Of a stretch of DNA of 64,000 nucleotides, positions 36,061 to 45,015 are shown one piece after another. Position numbers and translations under genes: made by a program. Source of the stretch: CAYVFC01 sp964450715. GTDB taxonomy: Bacteria; Myxococcota_A; Polyangia; Polyangiales; JAFGIB01. The DNA lies in contig CAYVFC010000020.1 in NCBI GenBank assembly GCA_964450715.1, positions 1-64,000 on the forward strand. The letters run 5' to 3'. Within the stretch, counting starts at the first letter, position 1, and every line of letters starts with the position of its first letter. The notes below the pieces were generated by a model that was not told where the DNA came from, ran no database searches, and saw only the letters and a program-made list of their open reading frames with translations.

Positions 36061-37763
36061 TATGCGCCGCCGCGGTAGGGACGGAAGAATCCGCTGGTGG
36101 TCTGGGACCGGATCGGCTCGTCGAGCCGGCGCCGGAAGGGGAGGGTCACGCGGAAGGTCGTCCCCTCCGACTCCCTGGAATCGAAGGTGATGGAGCCCCC
36201 GTGCTCCCTGACCACCTGCTGCACCACCAGCAAGCCGAGCCCGGTTCCCTCGGTACCCTTGGAGGAGAAGAAGCCCTCGAAGACCCTCCCCCTGTCCTCC
36301 TCCGAGATCCCGCTGCCGTTGTCCTCGACCTCGATCACGAGGCTTGTGCCCTGGTGAACGAAGCAGCGCAGCACGATCCGGAGCTCTTTCTCCTGCGCCC
36401 GGGGATCGAAGCGACAGGCGTCCAGGGCATTGCCGACCAGGTTGGTCATCAGATTGTACACGGCCTCCCGGTCGAAGACGCCGGCGTCGTCCTCTTCGCC
36501 AACCTGTAACTCGAGCTCGATCTCCTCCTGCGCGGCGCGCGCGCGATACAGGTCGTGGACCTCCCGGGCCACCGCCCCCGGCGAGACCCCCTCCTCGAGC
36601 TTGGGGACGCGTTCCCGGGAGCAGAAGAGCAGATCGTTGGCGATGCGGGAGACCTTGGCCGCGTTTCGCTGCACCATCTCCCACCCCTCCTTGAGCAACT
36701 CGCTGTCGTTGTCCTCGAAGGCGGTGTTGATGACGAAGATCCCGCCCTCCAGCCCCATCATCACGTTCTTGATCCGGTGGGCGGTGCCGCTCACCGCCAG
36801 CCCCACCAGCGCCAGCTGCCGCTGCAGCTCTTTGACCCGGGTGATATTGGTGGAGACCTCCATCACCCCGCTGATCTCCTCGCTCTCGTCGCGCACCGGC
36901 ATGGAGTTGACGATCATGGCGGCCTGCCGGCCATCGCGGGTGACCACCGTTTCCTCGCTCACGTGCACCTGGCCGTCCTCGAAGGTCTTCTCCACCGGGC
37001 ACTCCTGGCAGACCCGAATGCCGTTCTTGTAGGAGCGGTAGCAGTGCTGGCCGGTGCAATCGCCGAAGTCCTTTTTGAAGAGATTATTCGACTCCACGAT
37101 CCGGAAGTCGCGGTCCTGCACGGTGATGTAGCAGGGAACGATATCGAAGAGCCTCTCCAGGCGCCGGCGGCTTCTCTCCAGCTCCTTCTCCAGGGCCTTG
37201 ACCTCGGTGATGTTGGCGGACATCTCGATCACCGATTTGATCTTCCCGTTCTCGTCGAAGACAGGGGTGGAGGTGACCGTCACGCTCTGCTTGCGCCCGT
37301 CACGGGCGATGACGATCTCCTCGCTGGTGTGCTCCTTGCCGTCCTGGAAGGTCTTCAGCACTGGGCAGTTCGGGCAGGGGGTGCTTCGCTGCTTGTATAC
37401 CCGGAAACAGTGCTGCCCCACCGCGTCGCCGAAATCGCGCCGGAACAGCTGGTTGACCTCGGTGATCTCCAGGTTGCGGTCCTGTACCGACAGGTAGCAG
37501 GGCAATCGATCGGTCCAGGGGGGGACGCGGACGGCCGGAGCGGGGCTTTTTCCGGCCAGCAGCATCCAGCCCGAGACCAGCAGCGCGGTCGCAAAAGCCG
37601 CGCCCAGAAGCGGCCCGGCGAACGCTCCGGCCGCGCTCGAGATGGCGAGGGCAACAGCGGCCACCGAGAACAGCAGGGCGACGGCTCCGATGCGGCGTCT
37701 CAAGCCGCCCTTAAGGTCGGTCGATTTCGGCGATGCCGTTTCCAGGTTTCCGGCCGTCTTCAT
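36060..37763 (-). CDS. membrane sensor histidine kinase with two Cys-cluster PAS domains
   Basis: 567 residues from the ATG at 37763 (a TTG 13 codons upstream is possible). Two hydrophobic helices lie at about residues 25-70, then two PAS domains in tandem. Each bears the same Cys pattern, C-x10-C-x2-CPV (QHCFRVYK...CPNCPV and QHCYRSYK...CQECPV). The H-box is GTAHRIKN, the N-box MTNLVGNALDAC, G1 EDNGSGIS, G2 GTEGTGLGLLV. It is convergent with the receiver gene and its kinase core resembles the operon kinase, so it may feed the same receiver. A membrane-bound redox or quinone-linked signal is a reasonable inference. Confidence 0.92.
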   Translation of the reverse strand: MKTAGNLETASPKSTDLKGGLRRRIGAVALLFSVAAVALAISSAAGAFAGPLLGAAFATALLVSGWMLLAGKSPAPAVRVPPWTDRLPCYLSVQDRNLEITEVNQLFRRDFGDAVGQHCFRVYKQRSTPCPNCPVLKTFQDGKEHTSEEIVIARDGRKQSVTVTSTPVFDENGKIKSVIEMSANITEVKALEKELERSRRRLERLFDIVPCYITVQDRDFRIVESNNLFKKDFGDCTGQHCYRSYKNGIRVCQECPVEKTFEDGQVHVSEETVVTRDGRQAAMIVNSMPVRDESEEISGVMEVSTNITRVKELQRQLALVGLAVSGTAHRIKNVMMGLEGGIFVINTAFEDNDSELLKEGWEMVQRNAAKVSRIANDLLFCSRERVPKLEEGVSPGAVAREVHDLYRARAAQEEIELELQVGEEDDAGVFDREAVYNLMTNLVGNALDACRFDPRAQEKELRIVLRCFVHQGTSLVIEVEDNGSGISEEDRGRVFEGFFSSKGTEGTGLGLLVVQQVVREHGGSITFDSRESEGTTFRVTLPFRRRLDEPIRSQTTSGFFRPYRGGA

Positions 37764-38065
37764 GCCCCTTCCAGACAAGCCTACCTTTTTTCCTGCCGTC
37801 AAAGCGAGGGGAGAAGGTGGCCGACCTTATACCACGGTATCAACGAGTGAACAGGGGGGGCTCGATCCCCCGGTATTTGGCGCATTCGCCCCCGGGAGCT
37901 CTCTCTTTGCTCCGCGGAGGCCACTGACGGTATAAAAGGACACCGTGACCGCTGGAAGATACGGTGACCCTGTACACCTCTCGAGATGACAGGAAACCGC
38001 GCATCGGCGCGGTTGACAGTCGCCGAATATGCCGCACATTTAGGGGTGTTGAAATCGGAAGCTCG
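37764..38065. promoter_or_regulatory. intergenic region before the metal-efflux operon
   Basis: About 300 bases. An inverted half of the GTCATYTCGA repeat is at 37980-37991. TTGACA at 38013-38018 is a good -35 box, with a poor -10 (ACATTT, 17 bases on). CACCGTGACC and ACGGTGACCC occur around 37941-37972 as near direct repeats. The promoter call is tentative. Confidence 0.3.
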
Positions 38066-38464
38066 ATGGCGAAACAGAGCACAGCAGCGATAGCCAACCG
38101 AGATCGAGCGCCCGCGGGGAGCCCGGCGCTTGCCGTCCGGCGCTTCGTCTCGATCCTAGTGCTCTTCGCACTCGCCGGCATGCTGCTCGGTCCCCTTCAA
38201 GTGGCGGCGGAAGAGCTGCACCGTGGCGATGGCTCGACCTCGCATCATGACGACGGCGCCCCCTGTCCGGACGGTCACCAGGAGGAGCCCTGCGATGAAG
38301 GATGCCCCTGTTTCTGCTGCCCCGGCCATTTCAGCGCCCTGTACTCGGCCGCGGACCTCTTCGTCTCGCATCTCTGTCCGACCATAGGTCGTCGATTTGG
38401 GCCTTCCGAGGAGTTGCCTCCGGAAGGCACGTTCCAGAGAGTATTCCGTCCTCCCAGAAGCTGA
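38066..38464 (+). CDS. exported Cys/His-rich small protein leading the metal-efflux operon
   Basis: 132 residues. A hydrophobic segment (about 28-48, VSILVLFALAGMLLGP) is a signal peptide or anchor. The exported part has a dense metal-ligand region, HHDDGAPCPDGHQEEPCDEG followed by CPCFCCPGH, with seven Cys and several His. Small periplasmic metal-binding proteins of this kind (CzcI-like) head metal-resistance operons. I use the ATG at 38066; an upstream ATG lacks signal-peptide logic. A periplasmic metal buffer or sensor is inferred. It is not assigned to a defined family. Confidence 0.7.
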   Translation: MAKQSTAAIANRDRAPAGSPALAVRRFVSILVLFALAGMLLGPLQVAAEELHRGDGSTSHHDDGAPCPDGHQEEPCDEGCPCFCCPGHFSALYSAADLFVSHLCPTIGRRFGPSEELPPEGTFQRVFRPPRS

Positions 38465-38630
38465 GCTCTTGTATCCATTGCGTCGGATCGCCGTCGCGCC
38501 TGGGCGCGCGGGGGCGGCCCGCGGTCTGATCCGGGCGGACTCCGCCCCGGGGTGAATTCCACGAGAGCGGTATCCGGAATACCGACAGCGTATTCCGTCG
38601 ATGGACTCCAGCGAGGAAGGAAGCTCGAGC

Positions 38631-39944
38631 ATGGGACGGCAAGCAGAGGTGTCGCCTCGCGTTCCGCGAGCGGCGACGATATGGGGTATGATCGTACTGA
38701 CGCTATCCTCGGCCGCGCACGCCGGGTCGGAGCGGCCCTCGACCGAGGCCGCTGCGCCTCCCGCGAACGGGGGGCCGGTTACCGAGGTCGAGGTTACCTG
38801 GCAGAAGCTTGCGGCGCTGGTCGAAAAGCATCCGCGGATCGCAGCCGGTCGACATCGCGTTGCCGCCGCCCGAGCGGCGGAAGGCGCGGCCGGCGCGGTC
38901 GCCAACCCCGAGCTCGAGGCCACGGGTGCCTACGGCCAGGCAGTGGACGGCTCGGCTTCCAGGATCGAGTGGGGGCTCGGGCTTTCCATCCCGCTCGGAT
39001 GGCTCGCGCAGCGCGGCGCAAAGATGGACGCCGCTCGCGCCGAGGCCAGGGCGGCCGCCGCCGAGGTCCGAGCTCTACGCCGCGACGTCCTGCTCGAGCT
39101 TCGCCTGCTGTTCTGGAACCTGGTCTACCAGCAGCATCGGGTGGAAGCGCTCGACCAGACGAGCCAGCAGACCGGCGCGCTGGTGCAGGCGGTCCGGCGG
39201 CGGGCGGAGACGGGCGAGGTCCGTCCGGTCGAGGCCACGCGGGTCGAGATAGAAGCCGAGAGGGTTGCGGGCGAGCTGGAGGTCGCGCGGCTAGGGCTGG
39301 AGGCTCGACGCGCCCGGCTGGCGACCTGGCTGGGCGTGGGAAGCGATCGGCGCCTGGTGGCGGTAGCCGATCTCTACCAGCTCCCCCGACCCATCAGCGC
39401 GGGCAAGGCCAGGGAGAGGGTGCGCGCCGGGCACCCGGCCCTGCTCGCGAGCCGGGCGCGGGTCGATGCACTGGCGGCCGACCTCGCTGTCGAGAGAACA
39501 GAGCGAATACCCGAGGCGTCTATTGCGGCGTTCACCGACCACGAGCTCGATCGACGCGCGTACGGCGTGGGGCTCTCCCTTCAGCTGCCTCTCTGGAACT
39601 GGAACACGGACAACATCCGCAGGTCCGAACGACTGCTGGCGGCGGGTAAGGAGCTGCTGAGGGCCGAGCTGCTTCAGCTCGAGGGCGCTGTCATCGAGGC
39701 CGGTTCGAGCTGCCGGGCGGAAGTGGCGCTCTCTCTCCGCTACCGGGACGGCATCGTGCCGCGCGCGGAATCCTCCGCGCGAATCATCGAGCGGACCTAC
39801 CACCTGGGCGAAGCGACGTTGCTGGAAATGATCGACTCGCGTCGAACCCTGCTCGATACGAAACGCGAGTTTCTGGAAGCGCTGGTACGGGCGCAGATCG
39901 AGTGCGGGCGCCTCGCAGCGCTGACCGAGGAGGGATTGCCATGA
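38631..39944 (+). CDS. outer-membrane efflux protein, TolC/CusC type
   Basis: 437 residues with signal peptide (cleavage near AHAGSE). Two long helical hairpins repeat as in TolC-family channels, with the conserved end EATLLEMIDSRRTLLDTKREFLEAL. It forms the outer-membrane and periplasmic tunnel of a tripartite efflux pump with the next two genes. The ATG at 38631 is preceded by GAAGGAAG; an ATG at 38601 lacks a ribosome site. There is no lipid-anchor Cys, unlike many CusC proteins. The stop overlaps the next start. Confidence 0.88.
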   Translation: MGRQAEVSPRVPRAATIWGMIVLTLSSAAHAGSERPSTEAAAPPANGGPVTEVEVTWQKLAALVEKHPRIAAGRHRVAAARAAEGAAGAVANPELEATGAYGQAVDGSASRIEWGLGLSIPLGWLAQRGAKMDAARAEARAAAAEVRALRRDVLLELRLLFWNLVYQQHRVEALDQTSQQTGALVQAVRRRAETGEVRPVEATRVEIEAERVAGELEVARLGLEARRARLATWLGVGSDRRLVAVADLYQLPRPISAGKARERVRAGHPALLASRARVDALAADLAVERTERIPEASIAAFTDHELDRRAYGVGLSLQLPLWNWNTDNIRRSERLLAAGKELLRAELLQLEGAVIEAGSSCRAEVALSLRYRDGIVPRAESSARIIERTYHLGEATLLEMIDSRRTLLDTKREFLEALVRAQIECGRLAALTEEGLP

Positions 39945-41317
39945 ACAAGCGGACGGAAATCGAGGTATTTGTAGTTTTTATCGGCTGTCTGGCCGCGGCC
40001 GGCTGCGCCGACCGGAGCGCCGGCCCGTCGGCGGAAACCCACGCGTCGCACGAAAGCGAGCACGGATCGGCCGAGCAGGAAGAGCGGGAAGAGCGGGCCG
40101 CCGATCACGACCGTCACCACCACCGCCACGACCGCGGCGAAGACGAGCCGTCGGATCTCGATCGCCCGGTGGACGAGCTGTTCGCCGCGACCTGCGAGCA
40201 CGAGATGAAGGCCCATCAATGCGACGAGTGCCGCTACGAGGTCGGGGTGGTCAAGGCCGCGGCCAGCCTGTTCGAGGGAGGGTTGCTCGGGACCGTGCGG
40301 GCGGAGAAGAAGGCGGTCGCGGTGCCGCTGAGCCTGACCGGCGAGGTGCGCTTCGACGAGCGGCGGGTCGCCCACCTCAGCACCCTGGCGGGGGGGATCA
40401 TCCGCAAGGTCCACGTCACGCTCGGCGACGAGGTCAAGCGGGGCCAGCCCCTGGTCGAGATCGAGTCGGTGGCCGTGGGTGATGCGCAGGCGGTATATCT
40501 GGAAGCGCAGGCCATACTAGAGCTGGCCGGTCGCAATCACGATCGCATCGCCGAGCTCAGGCGCGAGACCATCGCCTCGGAGAAGGAGCTTCTGCAGGCC
40601 ACGCAAAACCTGGATGCCGCGCGGATTCGGTACAGCGCGGCGCTGGGCACGCTCACCCGGCTCGGCATGTCGTCCTCTTCGGCGCGCGCGTTGACCCAGC
40701 AGAGCGCCAACGGAAGGCTTAGCCTGCGCGCGCCGGTCGCCGGTCGGGTGCTCGACATGCACGCGGTAGCCGGAGAGGTCGCCCGCGCGGAGACCTCGCT
40801 GGTAACGGTGGGCGACAACTCGTCCCTCTGGGTGTGGGCCGATCTGTACGAGCGGGACGTCGCATTGGTAGCCCGCGAGCAGCAGAAAGCGAAGCTCGCC
40901 GCCGAGATCGAGGTCAAGGCGTTTCCGGGCGAGCGATTCGCGGGAACGGTGGATTTTATCAGTCCATCCATGAGCGAGTCGTCGCGTACGGTCAAGTTGC
41001 GCATCGCCGTACCCAACCCGGAAGGGCGTCTGCTGGCCGGCATGTTCGCCGACGTCAGGGTCTTCGTCACCGGCGATCGCGAGGCGCTCACCGTGCCCGG
41101 CGGTGCAGTGCTGCGGGACGAGGGACGCGCCTTTGTCTTCGTGCACCATCACGATCAGTACTACCTCCGTCGCCCGGTCCGGGTGGGAAGAGATTCTGCC
41201 GGCTTGCTAGAGGTCGTCGACGGGCTCGAGGGGGACGAGACCATCGTCGCCGACGGCGCCTTTCTCATGAAGTCAGACGTGCTGCGCTCGAAGATGGGCG
41301 CGGGCTGCGCTGACTAG
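39941..41317 (+). CDS. membrane-fusion lipoprotein, CusB/CzcB type
   Basis: 458 residues. The lipobox is LAAAGC. The next 60 residues are His/Asp/Glu rich (HDRHHHRHDRGED), then a metal-site-like motif CEHEMKAHQCDECRYEVGVV near residue 85. The adaptor core follows: barrel-sandwich hybrid (AGGIIRKVHVTLGDEVKRGQPL), long helical hairpin, then LSLRAPVAGRVLDMHA and beta-barrel domains. It couples the RND pump to the outer-membrane channel and may deliver metal to the pump through the His-rich arm. The ATG overlaps the upstream stop. Confidence 0.93.
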   Translation: MNKRTEIEVFVVFIGCLAAAGCADRSAGPSAETHASHESEHGSAEQEEREERAADHDRHHHRHDRGEDEPSDLDRPVDELFAATCEHEMKAHQCDECRYEVGVVKAAASLFEGGLLGTVRAEKKAVAVPLSLTGEVRFDERRVAHLSTLAGGIIRKVHVTLGDEVKRGQPLVEIESVAVGDAQAVYLEAQAILELAGRNHDRIAELRRETIASEKELLQATQNLDAARIRYSAALGTLTRLGMSSSSARALTQQSANGRLSLRAPVAGRVLDMHAVAGEVARAETSLVTVGDNSSLWVWADLYERDVALVAREQQKAKLAAEIEVKAFPGERFAGTVDFISPSMSESSRTVKLRIAVPNPEGRLLAGMFADVRVFVTGDREALTVPGGAVLRDEGRAFVFVHHHDQYYLRRPVRVGRDSAGLLEVVDGLEGDETIVADGAFLMKSDVLRSKMGAGCAD

Positions 41318-41325
41318 GGGAGGGG

Positions 41326-44300
41326 GTGAGCGTGGGAGCCTGGATCGAATACGCGCTACGGCGAAGGATGATGGTCGGGATGGGAACGCTGGTCCTGATC
41401 ATCGCCGGCGTGCTTTCCTGGAACCGACTGCCCGTAGACGCTTTTCCGGACGTCACCAATCAGCAGGTGATGATACTCACCGAGGCCGAGGGCTTAGGCC
41501 CGCTCGACGTGGAGCAGCAGGTCACCTTTCCCATCGAGTGGGTGATGGGCGGGCTTCCCGACGTTACCGGGGTGCGCTCCCTGTCCAAGACCGGGTTGTC
41601 GCAAGTCGTGGTGGTCTTCGAGGATTCCGTCGACACCTACTTCGCCCGACAGTTGGTGTTCGAACGGCTGCAGATGGCCAAGGAGCAGTTGCCCCCCGGG
41701 GTAGAGCCCGAGATGGGGCCGATCAGCACCGGGCTGGGCGAGGTCTTCCAGTACGCGCTCCGCAGCGACCGGCACAACTTGACGGAGCTCAGGACCCTGC
41801 AGGACTGGTTGGTCGCTCCGCGGCTGCGCATGATCCCCGGGGTGAACGAGGTCAACAGCTTTGGCGGGCAGGTGCGCCAGGTTCAGGTGCGGGTCGATCC
41901 CGACAGGCTGCTCGAGTACCGGCTGACTTTGCCGGACATCGTGGCCGCCCTGGCCGAGAACAACGCCAACGCCGGCGGCGGCTTCATCGCTGAGCAGTGG
42001 GAGCAGGAGAACATCCGCAGCGTCGGGGTGTTCGGCTCGATGCAGGACGTGCGGGACGTGGTTCTGCATGCCGAGGACGGCACGCCGGTCTACCTCGCGG
42101 ACGTGGCCGAGGTTGTCGAGGGCGCCATGACCCGGATGGGCGCGGTCAGCCGGGACGGTCAGGGCGAGGTGGCGGCGGGCATGGTCATCATGCTCAAGGG
42201 GGAGAACTCCAAGCAGGTAGTCGAGCGGGTGAAGGCGGCGCTACCGGGTATCGAGCGGTCGCTGCCCGAGGGCGCCTCGATCGACGTATTCTACGACCGC
42301 ACCGACCTGGTCTCGTCCGTGATCGGCACGGTCTCGGGCGCGCTCTTGCAGGGGGCCATTCTCGTCATCGCCGTTTTATTCCTGGTCATCGGCAACCTAC
42401 GCTCCGCGCTGGTGGTGACCAGCAGCCTGCCGTTGACCGCGCTCGGGGCCTTAATCTTCATGGACGTCGCGCAGGTGACCGCCAACCTGATGAGCCTGGG
42501 GGGGCTGGCCATCGCCATCGGCATGGTGGTGGACGGCTCCATCGTGGTGACCGAGAACGTCGTCCGGCATCTGCGGGAATGCCCCGAGCAGAATCGGTTT
42601 CAGCTGGTCGTGCGGGCAACGCAAGAGGTGTCCAGGCCCATCGTCTTCTCCATCCTGATCATCGTGCTGGTCTTCGTGCCGCTGCTCACCTTGCAGGGGA
42701 TGGAGGGGCGCATGTTCGGGCCGTTGGCATTGACCATGGTATTCGCCATGTTGAGCTCGCTGGTCGTGGCCCTCTTCATCGTGCCCGCGATCCTCTCGTT
42801 GGGCAACGCGCGGGGAGGGGGCAAGGGAGAGCCCCGCCTCTTCATCCGGCTGCAGCGCGGCTACCTCCGGCTTCTGGCCGCCGCTCTCGCTCACCGCCGG
42901 ACCATGGTAGGCGCGGCTGCCGGGCTCTTCGTCGCTACCGCGGCGGCTTTCCCGCTAGTCGGGACCGAGTTCCTTCCCGCGCTGGAGGAAGGCGCCATCG
43001 CCATCAACGCCGTGCGCCTGCCCAATGCCTCGCTCGGGGGATCGGTCAAGGTCGGAGCCTTCATGGAAAAGCAGCTGCTTGATTTCGAAGAGGTCAAGAC
43101 CGTCATCAGCAAGACGGGGCGGGCCGAGATCTCCGAGGATCCCATGGGTCCGGAGCAGACCGATCTGTTGGTCATGCTGCACCCGCAGTCCGAGTGGACG
43201 AGCGGGCGCGGCAAGCCGGAGCTGGTGGCGGCGATGCAGCAGCGACTCTCCGAGATTCCGGGTCTCAGGCTCTCCTTCAGTCAGCCCATCGCCCTGCGGG
43301 TGAACGAGCTCATCTCCGGGGTCAAGAGCGACCTGGCGGTGAAGGTATTCGGTCAGGATATCGACCTTCTAAAGCAGAACGCGGATCGGATCGCCGCCAC
43401 CATCGGCTCCATCGACGGCGCCCAGGACGTACGCGTCGAGCAGGTGACCGGGTTCAGCCAGCTGGACATCATCCCCGATCGACGCGCCATGGCCCGCTTC
43501 AAGCTCAACGTGCACGACCTCAACCAGGTGATCGAGACGGCGGTCGGCGGCAAGGTCGCCACCACCATGATCGAGGGGCAGATGCGCTTCGGCGTACAGG
43601 TGCGTTTTCCCCGGGCGCGGCGAGAAGACATCCGGTCGATCGAAGCGCTGCTTCTGCCCACGCCCGGCGGAGCGCGGGTGCCGCTCGGACAGGTGGCCCG
43701 CATCGAACGGGTGGAGGGTCCGGCTCAGATCAGCCGCGAGAACAACATGCGGCGGGTGGTGGTGGAGGCGAATGTGCGCGGGCGCGACCTGGGCAGCTTC
43801 GTGTCCGAGGCGCAGGAACAACTGGCCCCGGTCGTGGCGGCGCTGCCCTCGGGCTACTGGCTCGAGTACGGGGGCACCTTCGAGAACCAGCAGCGTGCCA
43901 TGCGCCGGCTCGCCATAGTGGTGCCGCTGTCGATCCTGCTCGTCTTCTTCATGTTGGTATCTGCCCTGGGCTCGGTACAGACGGCCGGACTGGTGCTCGC
44001 CAATCTGCCGTTCGCTCTGGTGGGAGGCGTGCTGTCGATGCTGCTGCTGGATATACCCTTAAATGTTCCGGCTACGGTAGGATTTATCGCTCTATTCGGA
44101 GTAGCGGTGCAAAACGGCACGGTGTTGGTGGCCTTCGTCGAGCAGCTTCGGAAGCGCGGGCGCTCGATAGACGAGGCGGTGGTCGAAGCGTGCGGCTTGC
44201 GCTTTCGGGCATTATTGATGACGGCGGCGACCACGGTGCTGGGGCTTCTGCCCATGGTCTATGCCGTCGGTCCCGGGGCCGAGGTGCAGCGCCCTCTGGC

Positions 44301-44427
44301 CGTGGTCGTCATCGGCGGCCTGACCACGGCCACGCTGCTCACCCTCTTCGTTTTGCCCTCCCTCTATCAGTGGCTGCCGCCGCGGCTTTCTTCCGAAACC
44401 GTAGAACAGGAAAGGAGCATCTCATGA
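41326..44427 (+). CDS. heavy-metal RND efflux transporter, CusA/CzcA type
   Basis: 1,033 residues with the 12-helix RND layout and two large periplasmic loops. Markers are LPVDAFPDVTNQQV near the start, FPIEWVMGGLPDV, and in helix 4 GMVVDGSIVVTEN. The DFG triad common in CzcA helix 4 is replaced by AIG, so the metal cannot be read off; Zn, Co, Ni, Cd or Cu/Ag remain possible. It exports cations by proton antiport. The GTG start follows GGGGAGGGG. It forms one operon with the OMF and MFP genes and overlaps the following lipoprotein gene (ATGA). Confidence 0.95.
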   Translation: MSVGAWIEYALRRRMMVGMGTLVLIIAGVLSWNRLPVDAFPDVTNQQVMILTEAEGLGPLDVEQQVTFPIEWVMGGLPDVTGVRSLSKTGLSQVVVVFEDSVDTYFARQLVFERLQMAKEQLPPGVEPEMGPISTGLGEVFQYALRSDRHNLTELRTLQDWLVAPRLRMIPGVNEVNSFGGQVRQVQVRVDPDRLLEYRLTLPDIVAALAENNANAGGGFIAEQWEQENIRSVGVFGSMQDVRDVVLHAEDGTPVYLADVAEVVEGAMTRMGAVSRDGQGEVAAGMVIMLKGENSKQVVERVKAALPGIERSLPEGASIDVFYDRTDLVSSVIGTVSGALLQGAILVIAVLFLVIGNLRSALVVTSSLPLTALGALIFMDVAQVTANLMSLGGLAIAIGMVVDGSIVVTENVVRHLRECPEQNRFQLVVRATQEVSRPIVFSILIIVLVFVPLLTLQGMEGRMFGPLALTMVFAMLSSLVVALFIVPAILSLGNARGGGKGEPRLFIRLQRGYLRLLAAALAHRRTMVGAAAGLFVATAAAFPLVGTEFLPALEEGAIAINAVRLPNASLGGSVKVGAFMEKQLLDFEEVKTVISKTGRAEISEDPMGPEQTDLLVMLHPQSEWTSGRGKPELVAAMQQRLSEIPGLRLSFSQPIALRVNELISGVKSDLAVKVFGQDIDLLKQNADRIAATIGSIDGAQDVRVEQVTGFSQLDIIPDRRAMARFKLNVHDLNQVIETAVGGKVATTMIEGQMRFGVQVRFPRARREDIRSIEALLLPTPGGARVPLGQVARIERVEGPAQISRENNMRRVVVEANVRGRDLGSFVSEAQEQLAPVVAALPSGYWLEYGGTFENQQRAMRRLAIVVPLSILLVFFMLVSALGSVQTAGLVLANLPFALVGGVLSMLLLDIPLNVPATVGFIALFGVAVQNGTVLVAFVEQLRKRGRSIDEAVVEACGLRFRALLMTAATTVLGLLPMVYAVGPGAEVQRPLAVVVIGGLTTATLLTLFVLPSLYQWLPPRLSSETVEQERSIS

Positions 44428-44945
44428 TAGATCGAAGAACCATTAGCGTGGTCGTGATACTGCAGGCGTCTATGCTCTGGACGGGATGCGCGGCGACCGA
44501 GCCCTATCTCTACAGTGAGATCGAGCAGAATATCGTCTGGGACCAGTCGCAGCACCACCGCTTTTCCTACCTGCGCGCCTACGAGCAGGATGGACAGCTG
44601 GTGGTGTACGGAAGGATTCGCCACCTTCACGGCGCCTGCGCGCGGGAAGGTCACGTCGATCTGCTGCTCGCCGATGCTAGCGGCAAGGTCGTCCACGACG
44701 CGAGCCTTCCCCTGCGCAGACAGAGCAGCAAGAGGCGCGGCTGGTACGGTGCCGGATTCCGTACCCGGTTCGACTCAATACCGGGCGCGAGCACGTTGCG
44801 CCTCTCCTTTGATGACACGGGTTGCCACCGGAAAGTGCTGCATCCCCGCGCGGACGATCGGCCGAGCGCGCCCGGCCGGAACGACCAAGACGTTGCGTCG
44901 GAAGGCGAATCGTCGACCTGCTCCGATTCGTGGCAAATTCAGTGA
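44424..44945 (+). CDS. small lipoprotein at the end of the metal-efflux operon
   Basis: 173 residues with lipobox LWTGC. The mature protein (HHRFSYLRAYEQDGQLVVYG) looks like a small beta-sandwich, with single Cys at HGACAREGH and DDTGCHRK. No family was recognised. The ATG overlaps the transporter stop, so it is made with the pump. A periplasmic or outer-membrane accessory role is inferred from position only. The C-terminal 35 residues are polar and likely disordered. Confidence 0.7.
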   Translation: MIDRRTISVVVILQASMLWTGCAATEPYLYSEIEQNIVWDQSQHHRFSYLRAYEQDGQLVVYGRIRHLHGACAREGHVDLLLADASGKVVHDASLPLRRQSSKRRGWYGAGFRTRFDSIPGASTLRLSFDDTGCHRKVLHPRADDRPSAPGRNDQDVASEGESSTCSDSWQIQ

Positions 44946-45015
44946 GCGAGGCCGGTCTACGCGCGGTCATAAAGAGAGGCGACCCCATGAGCCTCGCTTC
45001 CGCTTCCGTTTTCGC

